The notes: generated by a model not told the origin, from the letters alone. Numbered from the stretch's first letter, positions 44,413-53,332 are shown. The stretch: 64,000 nt of DNA from Paraglaciecola sp. 20A4 (GCF_011378905.1 NZ_WTPY01000002.1:310001-374000), one strand, 5' to 3'. A program made the numbers and translations.

Positions 44413-44715
44413 GCTAATATCCCAGATTCCAGAGCCCATACTACGCCCTTACTTTTACGTCCGTTTGCAGTGACGTTGTGAAAGGATATAGCGAAACGGC
44501 AAATAGAATGGCAGAGCTTGCCCTGCAACAACCACAATTTTTAGGCGCAGGGTCAGCTCGGGAGAATGTAGGTATCACCGTTTCTTATTGGGCAGACTTT
44601 GAGAGCTATTAAAAACTGGAAAACAAATATAGAACATCTAGCGCCTCAAAGGACGGGTCTTAAGTTATGGTATGAGTTGTTTAAGGTTCTCATATCAAAA
44701 GTTGAGTGGGCCTAA
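44413..44715 (+). pseudogene. Antibiotic-biosynthesis-monooxygenase (ABM) domain protein, frameshifted
   Basis: The frame beginning 44436 reads PYYALTFTSVCSDVVKGYSE and continues through MAELALQQPQFLGAGSA and GITVSYWADFESY to a stop at 44611-44613. After one extra base near 44608-44610 a second frame continues IKNWKTNIEHLAPQRTGLKL to WYELFKVLISKVEWA and TAA 44713-44715. Together they form a complete ABM-type domain of about 95 residues (the IKNWK and WYE motifs are conserved). The start is also damaged: LANIPD at 44410-44427 is in a different frame. This is a degraded gene with at least two frameshifts. Confidence 0.82.
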
Positions 44716-44818
44716 GGTATTTAGAAAAAGCAATTAATCAGAAATTCAGCTTAAATAAGCTCAAGTTAATTCGTATTCTTGATAAATAGAATTTATATAA
44801 AATACATAAAGACAAAAT

Positions 44819-45781
44819 ATGGAATATAGCGTGTTCACCAGATTAGTGTTGGTATTGTGCATTAGCTTGTTTTTGCAAGGTGCGCTAGCTGCTAGTTCAA
44901 ACCCTAAAATAGATAGCTTCACTATTAATGTTGGTGATGTTCAACGCTTTGAAAATATGCTTACCAAATGGCAAGTCGGCAACCCAGCTTACAATATCAG
45001 GCTAATCGAAACTGAATATTTGTTAGATGCATCAGCTGGGCTAGAAGATTTTTATCGTTTAAAAATAAAGAATGAAGCAGAACTGGTAACCACTGTAGAT
45101 ACACTATTTAGCTATTATCAAACTCTCGATATTTATACGTATAACCCGGCAGCATTACGCCCTCAATTGTTGCAGATGTTTAATCAGTTTAGCCAATGGT
45201 CTGACGATGCTGAGCCGTTAGACGTCTATTTTGTCATCGGAAGGATGAGCTCAGCTGGCACCGTAAGTAACCGAGGCATTCTGGTGGGAGCAGAGCAGTT
45301 GGCTAAAATAGCCCCACCTGATTTAGTAGCGCAAGGCTATAAATTTGCCAGTCTTGATCTGCTAGTGCAACTGATAGCGCACGAATACGTGCACTCATTT
45401 CAGCAGCAAGCGGGCCCGGGCACATTGATACGAGCAGCCATATTTGAAGGAGGAGCTGATTTTTTGGCTGAATTATCCACAGGAATTTCGCCCATGGTAA
45501 AACTGCATTATCAATATGGAACTGAAAACGAACAAGAAGTGTGGCATCGCTTTTCTCAACAAATGAATTCCACTGATGTTTCTAATTGGATCGCTAATCA
45601 GAAAAAAGGCAGCAGACCGGGAGATTTGGGTTACTACGTAGGCTATCAGATAGCGAAAAAATTCTATTACAATATGGCTGACAAAAGAGAAGCGTTTACA
45701 TTGCTAACCACCGTTCCAGATGCGAATTACATTTTGCAGGTGAGCGGATACGCCAGAGAAGAAAAAACTCAAAACCATTAA
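44819..45781 (+). CDS. Exported DUF2268-type putative zinc metallopeptidase
   Basis: The 320-residue product has a signal peptide (ending ALA, about residue 24) and a gluzincin motif LIAHEYVHSFQQ (HExxH), followed by the glutamate-containing helix EGGADFLAEL. This matches the DUF2268 family of predicted Zn-dependent proteases. It is probably periplasmic. Only a weak ribosome site precedes ATG 44819 (AAAGAC). It stands alone, after the decayed ABM gene. Confidence 0.78.
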   Translation: MEYSVFTRLVLVLCISLFLQGALAASSNPKIDSFTINVGDVQRFENMLTKWQVGNPAYNIRLIETEYLLDASAGLEDFYRLKIKNEAELVTTVDTLFSYYQTLDIYTYNPAALRPQLLQMFNQFSQWSDDAEPLDVYFVIGRMSSAGTVSNRGILVGAEQLAKIAPPDLVAQGYKFASLDLLVQLIAHEYVHSFQQQAGPGTLIRAAIFEGGADFLAELSTGISPMVKLHYQYGTENEQEVWHRFSQQMNSTDVSNWIANQKKGSRPGDLGYYVGYQIAKKFYYNMADKREAFTLLTTVPDANYILQVSGYAREEKTQNH

Positions 45782-46204
45782 AGTCACTGTTGTGAGTCCT
45801 CTACATTACGCCACTGAGAACGAAGCGCTCGCAATCCTCATGGTCCAGCATTGGCGTTACTAAATGTTGTTGCTAAACAGCCTCAAGTAATTTTGCGCGC
45901 ACTTGATTAGCAATTACATTAGACCAGACTCCACTAGCAGGAGAGTGGCCCTTTTTGCTTATTTTTTGCCGCTGTCTATTGAAAGCCAGTTGCCCTTGCG
46001 CGGCGACCACCCAGGACTGGGTTTAAAAATGCGTCATGGATGATGTGGCCGAAGACCATAAGTAAGCGTAGCTGGGTTGAGTCGCCGCAGGCCATAAATA
46101 ACGGTTGTGCGTAGGTTACGCCACAAACCCATGTTATCTTGGCTGCCATAAAATGGGCTTCGAAGATGTCTTCGTTGCTTGATGATGCCTAAAAGGGTTG
46201 CGTG
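45782..46204. other. Gene-poor region
   Basis: No gene recognised. The sequence GCCGAAGACCATAAGTAA near 46046 and GCCGCAGGCCATAAATAA near 46085 are imperfect direct repeats. A coding-like stretch (FAYFLPLSIESQLPLRGDHP) near 45955-46015 has no start and could be a remnant. Nothing else is visible. Confidence 0.25.
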
Positions 46205-46627
46205 ATGATTAACACCAAAATATACAAAGCAGTTTATGGCCTATCTGAAAAGCTGATGGCGGCGGCTAACAAGAACGATCAGAAGGCGTTTGATGCGCTC
46301 TACGATGAATTAAAAGCGCTTTGCCTTGAGCATGAAAATAGTCATAAAGATCACCCTGAACAGTGGGAGACCCTAGCCGATTTTACTGAAAATCTTAGTG
46401 ACGCTGTGCTTATTTATCAAAAAGCGTTAGATAAAGCCACAGCCATGAATTCGAAAGACCACATGTCGTCTATCGCTTATTCAATGGCGAAATTACAAGT
46501 GGAGCTTAATCTCACTGGCGACGCGATTAAAAATCTACAAGCGGCGAAAATCAGCGCGAATAAAATTGAAGACAAGGAATTGAAAGCAGAAATAGACGAT
46601 CTGCTTGAATCATTACTGGTGGCGTAA
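46205..46627 (+). CDS. Helical TPR-like hypothetical protein
   Basis: From ATG 46205 the product has 140 residues, almost entirely helical and charged, with TPR-like spacing (YDELKALCLEHENSHKDHPE, LIYQKALDKATAMNSKDHMS). A GTG immediately upstream is the other possible start. AAAAGGG lies about 8 bases upstream. No transmembrane or signal segment, so cytoplasmic. The family is not identified with certainty. The next small gene follows after 25 bases, so they are likely one operon. Confidence 0.75.
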   Translation: MINTKIYKAVYGLSEKLMAAANKNDQKAFDALYDELKALCLEHENSHKDHPEQWETLADFTENLSDAVLIYQKALDKATAMNSKDHMSSIAYSMAKLQVELNLTGDAIKNLQAAKISANKIEDKELKAEIDDLLESLLVA

Positions 46628-46652
46628 AATCGTTCGTTACTAATAGGCTAAA

Positions 46653-46868
46653 ATGAATCAGATAAACCCAAAAAAGTTGCTCAATAGCAAATGGACTGCC
46701 GTGACACCACAGGATAAAGAGAAGCACTTTATCGTTACAGAGATAGAATTTGATGAAGACGGCCTGGTTGTTTCTTGCTGTATTGAGGCCATTATGTCGA
46801 AACGGCCTATGTCTATTAACTGGCGAGATTTAAAAGACACCGATCGTTGGCTTCAAGGCTGGAAATAG
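46653..46868 (+). CDS. TIGR02450-type tryptophan-rich small protein
   Basis: The 71-residue product matches the small family known as TIGR02450: INPKKLLNSKWTAVTPQDKE, FIVTEIEFDEDG and the end INWRDLKDTDRWLQGWK. The function is unknown. It has three tryptophans in the family positions, one near the start and two in the C-terminal block. It follows the helical protein by 25 bases and is closed by a strong terminator, so the pair forms one short operon. Confidence 0.85.
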   Translation: MNQINPKKLLNSKWTAVTPQDKEKHFIVTEIEFDEDGLVVSCCIEAIMSKRPMSINWRDLKDTDRWLQGWK

Positions 46869-46899
46869 CTAAAGTTTGTACTAATAGGCGACAGACAAT

Positions 46900-46935
46900 A
46901 AAACACCCCGCCACTTGTGTGACGGGGTGTTTTTG
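46900..46935. terminator. Bidirectional intrinsic terminator
   Basis: AAAACACCCCG (46900-46910) and CGGGGTGTTTT (46923-46933) form an 11-base stem with A/T-rich flanks on both strands. It separates the plus-strand TIGR02450 gene from the minus-strand DUF2383 gene. Confidence 0.9.
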
Positions 46936-47008
46936 TATTAAACGATTATTGAATGCTAAAGGTACACTGCTGACAAGGCACCACCTTCAGTATCGTCTCT
47001 AACGCGAC

Positions 47009-47452
47009 TTATGCGGTGCTTTTTTGTAAGGCACGCATTTGGTCGTGGTTTCGCTTCATATCTGTTAGTACACCGTTTAACGCCATTGTGCACGCTGCGG
47101 GTTGGTCTTCCTTAAGTGCATCACGCAATACTGCTAATATTTTATCTTCTACTTCTTCTAACTGGCTCACGTAAGTGTGATCACTATTAGAGGTGAGTGA
47201 GCTGATTACACTGGTGTACATATTTCGGATATCAACACTCATCGCGTTATCATCTTCATATTCACCCTGTTCGGCAACCGCGAATGGTTGTAGGGTAGTA
47301 ATAGCTGCTTGCTTGTCGCTGATCATCTTCTCGAAGACTGCTTTAACACTTTGAGAGTCAACTTTCTTAATGGCGTCCGAATAAAACTCGATGCCGCCGT
47401 TTAGCACTTTGATAATCGATGATACTTTTTCAATATGATTTGGATTAGACAT
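47009..47452 (-). CDS. PA2169-type four-helix bundle protein (DUF2383)
   Basis: The 147-residue product is fully helical and matches the DUF2383/PA2169 family (IIKVLNGGIEFYSDAIKKVD, ISDKQAAITTLQPFAVAEQG), a ferritin-like bundle of unknown function. A good Shine-Dalgarno (AAAGGAG) precedes ATG 47452. The leader holds a 7-base hairpin (47487-47503). It stands among stress-type genes. Confidence 0.85.
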   Translation of the reverse strand: MSNPNHIEKVSSIIKVLNGGIEFYSDAIKKVDSQSVKAVFEKMISDKQAAITTLQPFAVAEQGEYEDDNAMSVDIRNMYTSVISSLTSNSDHTYVSQLEEVEDKILAVLRDALKEDQPAACTMALNGVLTDMKRNHDQMRALQKSTA

Positions 47453-47905
47453 AGATTACTCCTTTGTGATTAAACTTATTATCTCGTCAGAGGGTTCCTC
47501 TGAGTTAATCAAGTAATTGCAATGGCTGTACCAAATAGTGCGTATTTAGTTAATAAGTTAAAAGTATTTTGAATAAAATAAAACCTAAGTAAAACAGTTG
47601 CTTGCATCTTTCTCTAAAGGGTTTTTGAATTATTCCGAATTATTTAAGTGAAAATGCTTAGGGATTATTTTTACGCTAAGTAAAGATTGCATTGACGTTG
47701 AATAAACTACCGAGGCAGCTTCTAGTGAGGTGACATCCACAGAGCAGGTAGAAGTAGATATCGGTGTGGTTTACCCAGTGAATTACCAAAAATATTTATC
47801 TGCTCAATTCAAATAGACGCTTTTTATAAAGCATCAAGCATAAAATAAAAGCACCGAAGGTTGCCCCAAGGTGCTTTTTACAAGTTATATCCAATCTAAT
47901 TTTAA
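47453..47905. other. Intergenic region with a remnant-like reading frame
   Basis: The 453-base gap holds the DUF2383 promoter region and, near 47712-47816, a plus-strand frame reading TTEAASSEVTSTEQVEVDIG and then VVYPVNYQKYLSAQFK before TAG. It has no start codon of its own after an upstream TAA, so it could be a 3' remnant of a deleted gene. The right end carries a terminator hairpin (47847-47879). Confidence 0.3.
47847..47879. terminator. Terminator downstream of the MscS gene
   Basis: AAAAGCACC (47847-47855) and GGTGCTTTT (47870-47878) form a 9-base stem with an AT-rich flank on both strands. It ends the minus-strand mscS gene. Confidence 0.75.
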
Positions 47906-48955
47906 TTATGTTTGGTTACCCCTTACAGAGGATGGCGTGTCTAGGGTTGTTGCATTCATTTTACTTACGCTTTTTTCGTTAGTACTGGGCTTAACAGTAT
48001 TTTTATGTCCGCCACCTTTGACTTGAGTGTTGTGATTTTGCTGTGAATCGTTGCCTGAGCCTTGCTGGCTGGCCAACATAGTGTCTAACTTCTCACCGCC
48101 TTTAGCACCGAAGTCCAATGTACGAATCGGAAACGGTATTAAGACGTCGGCTTCTTCTAAGGTCTTTTTAATTAAGATAATTGCTTCGTGGCGGGCGACC
48201 ATAAATCCTGTGTCGCCTGGATAATCTATCCAGAACCACACCAACATATTGATGCAGCTGTCGCCAAAGCTTTCTACATAAACTGCAGTTTCTTGTTTTT
48301 TGATAACGAAATCACATTCGTTGATCTTATCTGTTAGTAATTTAGCCGCTGCTGCGGGGTCATCGCCGTAAGAGATCCCTACGGGAATTTCGAGTCGGCG
48401 TACTCCTATGGTGGAATAATTAGTCAGAATGTTTCGAAAAAGAATCTTATTGGGAATCACTTCAATTTGACCAAAAAAAGTCTCTACGATCGTATTGCGT
48501 AAATTAATCGCCCGAACATTCCCGAATACACCTTCTGCTTGAACTACATCACCTAGTTCGAATGGCTTTCTAATACCCATCGCGATGCCGGCAATTAAGT
48601 TCTCAGTCATATCTTGAAAGGCGAAACCAATGGCTAAACCGACAATGCCGGCACCGGCTAATAACGAAGTAACCGTTCCGGATAAGCCTAAAAATTCCAA
48701 AGCGATGAATATACCGGTACACATTACCACCGCTTTAAATATAGATGCGAGCAAGTCAGCAATTTGTCTTGAGTCAAGTGCGCGATGTAAGCCTTTGCGC
48801 AGCATTTTGCTCATCACGCGCGCTAAAATTGAAAATACAATAATAATTACAATGGCCACAACGAAATTTGGCAGGTGGGCGATGGTCTGCTCAAGCCAAC
48901 TTTGCAGTTTGTCGTTGATCAATGAAGAAAACTCACCGAGTGCTTTAAATTCCAT
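47906..48955 (-). CDS. mscS: MscS-type mechanosensitive channel
   Basis: The 349-residue product has three membrane segments, with the pore helix GAGIVGLAIGFAFQDMTENL near 97-116, then the beta domain (IRKPFELGDVVQAEGVFGNV, EVIPNKILFRNILTNYS) and the C-terminal domain. The last 70 residues are hydrophilic and low in complexity (Gln/Asn/Ser-rich). This is the closest to classical MscS of the three channel genes in the window. The symbol is given for the family; function as a small-conductance channel is inferred. Confidence 0.9.
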   Translation of the reverse strand: MEFKALGEFSSLINDKLQSWLEQTIAHLPNFVVAIVIIIVFSILARVMSKMLRKGLHRALDSRQIADLLASIFKAVVMCTGIFIALEFLGLSGTVTSLLAGAGIVGLAIGFAFQDMTENLIAGIAMGIRKPFELGDVVQAEGVFGNVRAINLRNTIVETFFGQIEVIPNKILFRNILTNYSTIGVRRLEIPVGISYGDDPAAAAKLLTDKINECDFVIKKQETAVYVESFGDSCINMLVWFWIDYPGDTGFMVARHEAIILIKKTLEEADVLIPFPIRTLDFGAKGGEKLDTMLASQQGSGNDSQQNHNTQVKGGGHKNTVKPSTNEKSVSKMNATTLDTPSSVRGNQT

Positions 48956-48982
48956 TATCTGATCCTAAGGCTGTTACAAGTG

Positions 48983-49010
48983 AAAAAAGCGAGTACCAAT
49001 AGGTACTCGC
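48983..49010 (-). terminator. Intrinsic terminator of the CC0125-type lipoprotein gene
   Basis: GCGAGTACC (48989-48997) and GGTACTCGC (49002-49010) form a 9-base stem with a 4-base loop; T6 follows on the minus strand. It lies between the lipoprotein gene and mscS. Confidence 0.88.
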
Positions 49011-49043
49011 AAGGGGGAACGCACACAATGTGCAGCAGTTAAT

Positions 49044-49589
49044 CTAATGAGCTTGGCGCAAATTTTTGGAAAGTTGTACCGCATCGAATACTTCCAGTGG
49101 TGTCTTTGGATCACCCTTGCCCATGGTAATTAGCAGTGATGACATAATGTTTTCTTTTACTTGCTTGGTGGTGACTTCGCCGCCAGCATAATTAGGAGAG
49201 CTTGGTGTAGCACAACCCAGTAAACCGCAAGTTGTCTCGCCCTGTATAGGTTTCATGGTACTTGGGCCAACACGGGTTAAATCTTTTGTTTCAATGTCAG
49301 TATCGCTTTCGACAACGGTAAACCAATTATAGCCTTGTGCGGTAGTTAGCTCTGCAGCGTGAAGTAACGCGAAATTTTTTACATCATTTTCGGTAGTACT
49401 TTTGTTGCCCTTAAAAACAACACGGTATTGGTTATCGCTTAATTGAATATGGCTATAACCTTGAGCTCCATTTTCTAAGGCTGCCTGATATTGAGTTGGC
49501 GGGACGCTGGAACAACCGAATAAACAAAGGCAAATCATACAAAGGGTTAAGGTTGGTTTTAGCAAAATGTAATCAGGCAATATATTCAT
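49044..49589 (-). CDS. CC0125/CC1285-type lipoprotein
   Basis: From ATG 49589 the product has 181 residues: a lipoprotein signal (TLCMICLCLFGCSS, lipobox LFGC) and a body with YRVVFKGNKSTTENDVKNFA and LLHAAELTTAQGYNWFTVVE. These match the CC0125/CC1285 lipoprotein family (function unknown). A 30-residue upstream in-frame extension is rejected because it would bury the signal peptide. Membrane-anchored, periplasmic. Its terminator separates it from mscS. Confidence 0.8.
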   Translation of the reverse strand: MNILPDYILLKPTLTLCMICLCLFGCSSVPPTQYQAALENGAQGYSHIQLSDNQYRVVFKGNKSTTENDVKNFALLHAAELTTAQGYNWFTVVESDTDIETKDLTRVGPSTMKPIQGETTCGLLGCATPSSPNYAGGEVTTKQVKENIMSSLLITMGKGDPKTPLEVFDAVQLSKNLRQAH

Positions 49590-49814
49590 AGTGATGCTCT
49601 TCGTGGTCTTTGCTGCGAGTCGATTACGCAGCTTATTGAGTTTGTCTTGATATATTGTCCTATTCAAAATTGAAGCCAACCTTGCAGTCCTTTGTTTACA
49701 AGGCTTTCACTAAATTGCTCTTTTAAGTCTAGGCAAAAATTACTGCGGGTATGGTAAAAAGTGCACACCAAAGTAGGGAATAGTTGAGTGGTTTATCTAC
49801 CTAAAATACAGGGT

Positions 49815-49842
49815 ATAAAAAAGGGCAAGCCGTGCTTACCCT
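49815..49842 (-). terminator. Intrinsic terminator of the phosphatase-kinase fusion gene
   Basis: A GGGCAAGC / GCTTACCC stem (49823-49830, 49834-49841, one mismatch, 3-base loop) is followed on the minus strand by six T. It is just after the fusion gene stop at 49873. Confidence 0.75.
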
Positions 49843-49872
49843 CTTAATTGATTTTGCTTAACGCTGTACACA

Positions 49873-51495
49873 TTATTGTTCAGGGGCAATCAACATGATT
49901 AATGAGCTTGGGTTAATGCGTATATCCAAGGCGTCATCTTGATACGTTTCACCATCGATAACATAGTTAAGTGGTTGGTCGGCAGATATTTTTATCTTCT
50001 TAATGCGTTGGTGATGAACATTTTTATTCTCTGCATCAGCGAATAAGCTGGGGGCAATTAATTCAGACAGACTAAACATATGCTCGCTGACAGACGTTTG
50101 TGGGGGCAACCAAGTAAGATCGAGCTCGCCGTCTGTTGCATCAGGCTCGCCTCCGCCCTGTGCCAATACGGTAGTAAAGGGCGCAGCATTAGCCACCACA
50201 AGGCTACAGACAGACAACGACTGCTGTGCCTCGTCATCTATAGTGATGCGAAGGTCAAGAGAATCATTAACATTGACTGCCTCCCAAAGAGCTTTGATGT
50301 ACGCCATTTGACCCCCTTGGTTTTTTTCATCGCGATCCGCGCCTTCAATCATTTTCTGCTCGAACCCTACAGCGGTCACTAACAACATTAAGTGCTCGTT
50401 ACAGTTGGCCGTGTCAATCTTTGTAGGTACGCCATTTTCGATATGCTCACAAGCAACTTCTATGGGCATCACTTTTGATTTGGCACCAAATAATGCATGA
50501 GCCAGGGCATTTGCAGTGCCCATAGGAATGATCGCGAAATGCACATTAGTATTTACCAATACCGATGCGACTTCTGTTAATGTGCCGTCACCACCGCATG
50601 CTATAACCCTACTGGCACCGGCTTCAATAGCTTGTTTAGCTAGATTTTTGGCACTGACATCTGGCGTGGTTTCCACTATCTTAAGCTGCATTGAACCAGA
50701 CAGGCGTTGTTCGATAAACTCACGATTCTGCGGCCATTTACCTGCCCCCGATACAGGATTAGCTATTAACCAAGTAGGGGCTTGTGCACTTAATTTTCCG
50801 CCTTCGAATACCTTACATAACGCCCTTAGCTGATGGCTATTTAAACGTGCTGTTTCTCGTACATCTTGAATGCTTGAAATCGCCTGTCTTACACTCATTT
50901 TAGGATTTATCCTGAGTAAATAAGCTGCCATCACGAGCACTGATCTTCCTCGACCTAATGCACAGTGCACAACCACACCGCGTTTTGCTCGGCGGTGGTT
51001 ATCAATCCAGTTTACAGCTCGGATCAAATCCTCTTCACTGGGGCTTTGATGATCAAGTACAGGGACGTTTAAGTAAGCGAGCTCTTCAGATGTGGCGGTC
51101 CAATCAAGCCCATCGAATTCGGCGGTAACGTCCAAAATTGCTTTAACGTTCAAGTCATGTAGCTGTTCTACATCGCTAGGAAATAAGCGACAGGCAAGAT
51201 ACAAATCATCGTCAATCTTCTGAATGGCGGGGACTTTGTCATGCTTTCGCGCCCAGCTGTTATAAAGTTGAACACCTAATAAGAAAGGAATAAACACCCA
51301 ACGAATATAAAATGGGATTGAACCGTCTTGTTTCTTACGAAAAATAGCAGGCTTTTGCAGTAAATAAGCGCTACCGACGCACAGTAGCGATAACCCAATC
51401 CATATCAATGGCAGGGAGACGAGTATATTTGCGCTGAAATACGCCAACAGTAAAGCGCCCAGCGCACCACCTAGGTAATACTTGACAATAAACAT
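49873..51495 (-). CDS. Dual-specificity phosphatase / diacylglycerol kinase fusion membrane protein
   Basis: The 540-residue protein has hydrophobic N-terminal segments (about 5-45 and 61-77), then a dual-specificity phosphatase domain (VLDHQSPSEEDL as acid loop near 148, VVVHCALGRGRSVLVMAAY with HCx5R at 177-184). A C-terminal diacylglycerol-kinase domain follows (LIANPVSGAGKWP, CGGDGTLTEVASVL at 300-313, IPMGTANALAHAL). The likely substrate is a lipid or a phosphorylated glycerol species. The phosphatase and kinase may act on lipid phosphates at the membrane. A known fusion type, but its role is undefined. The start ATG 51495 is followed directly by the membrane segment. Confidence 0.88.
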   Translation of the reverse strand: MFIVKYYLGGALGALLLAYFSANILVSLPLIWIGLSLLCVGSAYLLQKPAIFRKKQDGSIPFYIRWVFIPFLLGVQLYNSWARKHDKVPAIQKIDDDLYLACRLFPSDVEQLHDLNVKAILDVTAEFDGLDWTATSEELAYLNVPVLDHQSPSEEDLIRAVNWIDNHRRAKRGVVVHCALGRGRSVLVMAAYLLRINPKMSVRQAISSIQDVRETARLNSHQLRALCKVFEGGKLSAQAPTWLIANPVSGAGKWPQNREFIEQRLSGSMQLKIVETTPDVSAKNLAKQAIEAGASRVIACGGDGTLTEVASVLVNTNVHFAIIPMGTANALAHALFGAKSKVMPIEVACEHIENGVPTKIDTANCNEHLMLLVTAVGFEQKMIEGADRDEKNQGGQMAYIKALWEAVNVNDSLDLRITIDDEAQQSLSVCSLVVANAAPFTTVLAQGGGEPDATDGELDLTWLPPQTSVSEHMFSLSELIAPSLFADAENKNVHHQRIKKIKISADQPLNYVIDGETYQDDALDIRINPSSLIMLIAPEQ

Positions 51496-51555
51496 ACGGA
51501 GATTCCTTTACTGAATTGCTGACGGCCCATGAATGGTTTGTTTTTTCGATGGGCT

Positions 51556-51590
51556 AACCTAAGCGTTTTAGGCAAAACGCTTAGGTTTTT
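51556..51590. terminator. Strong hairpin with plus-strand U-tract
   Basis: AACCTAAGCGTTTT (51556-51569) and AAAACGCTTAGGTT (51574-51587) form a 14-base perfect stem with loop AGGC; T tract follows on the plus strand. It stands after the minus-strand peroxiredoxin-like gene, where the minus direction lacks a U-tract. Acts as a bidirectional or antisense terminator. Confidence 0.6.
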
Positions 51591-51603
51591 TACTTCTAGC
51601 CGG

Positions 51604-52134
51604 TTAAATCGATTTAGTACCACGAATAGGGTAGTCATTCTTACGCGTGTAACCTAAACCTGATACCAACATATTGAGATCAGGGCGAACAAATGGACTG
51701 TTAGCTATTTCAATTATCTGCACCTTGTTATCACTGTTAATAATGAACAAGCCAGGTTCTGGGAACGGGTGGTCTGTTTCGGCATCTGATCTAGGATCTG
51801 ATACGAATAAACCCAATTGCTTCATATAATCCATGCTCAGACCAGCATAAACCGGATATTCAGCGGCCACATCATCAAGCTTTCTGTTTAACTGCTCGAC
51901 GGTATCGGCTGACACGGCAACGATATCCACTTTGATATCTTGAAACTGTGTACGCATTTCCTGTAGTTGGGTTAAATACTTAGTGCACACAGGGCAATGC
52001 ACACCTCTATACACCACAACCATAGTCCAATGCTCTGGGCTAATTGGATTAACTAATGGAACACATTCTCCTTTGTTATTTAATACTTCAATATTGGGGA
52101 ACGTCGCCCCTGGAGTTAGTCTTTCAATATTCAT
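51604..52134 (-). CDS. AhpC/TSA-family peroxiredoxin-like protein
   Basis: The 176-residue product has a thioredoxin fold of the AhpC/TSA type: FPNIEVLNNKGECVPLVNP, then VVVYRGVHCPVCTKYLTQLQ with CPVC. No signal peptide, so cytoplasmic. It is distinct from the larger peroxiredoxin-like protein at 39162. Probably thiol-dependent reduction of peroxides; the substrate is unknown. The start ATG 52134 is 71 bases from the hemerythrin stop, likely co-transcribed with it. Confidence 0.85.
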   Translation of the reverse strand: MNIERLTPGATFPNIEVLNNKGECVPLVNPISPEHWTMVVVYRGVHCPVCTKYLTQLQEMRTQFQDIKVDIVAVSADTVEQLNRKLDDVAAEYPVYAGLSMDYMKQLGLFVSDPRSDAETDHPFPEPGLFIINSDNKVQIIEIANSPFVRPDLNMLVSGLGYTRKNDYPIRGTKSI

Positions 52135-52205
52135 GTTTATCCTCTTATGTAGATTGCTTATCGTTACACATTTATGGACGACAAAAGCCTCAGAGAGGCT
52201 CTGTA

Positions 52206-52646
52206 TTAGGCTGTTTGTTGCTCACGCATTTCTTCACGATAGCTGCTAGCCAATTTGCTCTTTTGGGTTTCGTTTAGCACCTTACCTGCCATTTGAAAGA
52301 ATTGATGTTCTTCATCATCTAAATGATGCAATACCAAATGTTGCAGGCTTTTCATATGCGTTAACCAAGCCGACGAGCTCATATCCGTCTGTTCAAGTTT
52401 TTCGATCAACTCATCGATTTCATGATGTTCTGCAATAGCATGACGAGACTGGTCCGCCATGTCATCTGATTCCATCAGCGGCGCATAGAAAAACCGCTCT
52501 TCCGCCAAGGCGTGACTTTCAAGTGCTTCCTTTAATTCGTTGAATGCATGGATACGTATATCGCTTTTGCCAGATGTATTTATCAACTTATTCATCAAAT
52601 CACGCTGAACGTCGTGATCGTTACGTAACGCTTCAAAAATTTTCAT
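52206..52646 (-). CDS. Hemerythrin HHE-domain protein
   Basis: The 146-residue product has the iron-binding helical bundle: HDVQRDLMNKLI, SHALAEERFFYAP, AIAEHHEIDELIEKL, HLVLHHLDDEEHQFFQMAG. The His and Glu/Asp residues are in place for a di-iron centre. Such proteins bind O2 or NO or store iron. It is cytoplasmic. It is transcribed with the peroxiredoxin-like gene; both are minus strand in a redox-stress set. Confidence 0.9.
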   Translation of the reverse strand: MKIFEALRNDHDVQRDLMNKLINTSGKSDIRIHAFNELKEALESHALAEERFFYAPLMESDDMADQSRHAIAEHHEIDELIEKLEQTDMSSSAWLTHMKSLQHLVLHHLDDEEHQFFQMAGKVLNETQKSKLASSYREEMREQQTA

Positions 52647-52930
52647 CTTTATTCCTCGTCAGTTACATATTCGCTATATTTGTATGCTTTAACAATGCGA
52701 GCATCATACCAATCTTGGAGAGCCTCTAATCTGTTGAAAAATATAATTTTTTATTTCATGCACAACATATTTTATGATCCATACGCGGTAATATTTACAC
52801 AACTAAGGTAGTTCTTTCTGTGTGTAAAAATAGTTTTTTTGGGCGTTTTTTAATATTTTTCGTAATATTAATTAACGATGATTCACCGTTAGGGGTTTGT
52901 GAGTGTTTATGGCAATTAAAGGAAGACAAC

Positions 52931-53332
52931 ATGAAAAAATCTATTCGAGCTTATTGTGGGTCTTTGCTGGGGTTCTTGCTACTGGATGCCGTGTGGCTTG
53001 GATTGATAGCGAAAGATAGTTACATTGCTGCAATGGCAGGGTTGATGCGTAGTGATGTGCATATTTGGCCTTGGATAGTATTCTATAGCTTGTATTGTAT
53101 GGCCATTGTGTATTTGGTTATACGGCCAAATTATCACGTCGCACAGAGCAAAAACGTGTTGTTAGGCGGGGCTATATTGGGTGCGGCAGCATATGGTGCT
53201 TATAACATGACTAACTATGCGTTATTGGCAGGTTGGCCATTGGGCATCAGTTTACAAGACTGGGCATGGGGTACAGTCGTGACCAGTTTAAGCGGTTATT
53301 GCGGTTGGCGCTTAGCACAGACGACGAATTGA
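52931..53332 (+). CDS. DUF2177 membrane protein
   Basis: From ATG 52931 (Shine-Dalgarno AAAGGAAG) the product has 133 residues with four predicted membrane segments (LLGFLLLDAVWLGLIAKDSY, WPWIVFYSLYCMAIVYLVI, LLGGAILGAAAYGAYNMTNY, and a C-terminal one). The DxVWL and NYALLAGWP motifs match DUF2177. The function is unknown. Frame extension to 52820 is rejected because it lacks a ribosome site. Divergent from the hemerythrin. Confidence 0.85.
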   Translation: MKKSIRAYCGSLLGFLLLDAVWLGLIAKDSYIAAMAGLMRSDVHIWPWIVFYSLYCMAIVYLVIRPNYHVAQSKNVLLGGAILGAAAYGAYNMTNYALLAGWPLGISLQDWAWGTVVTSLSGYCGWRLAQTTN

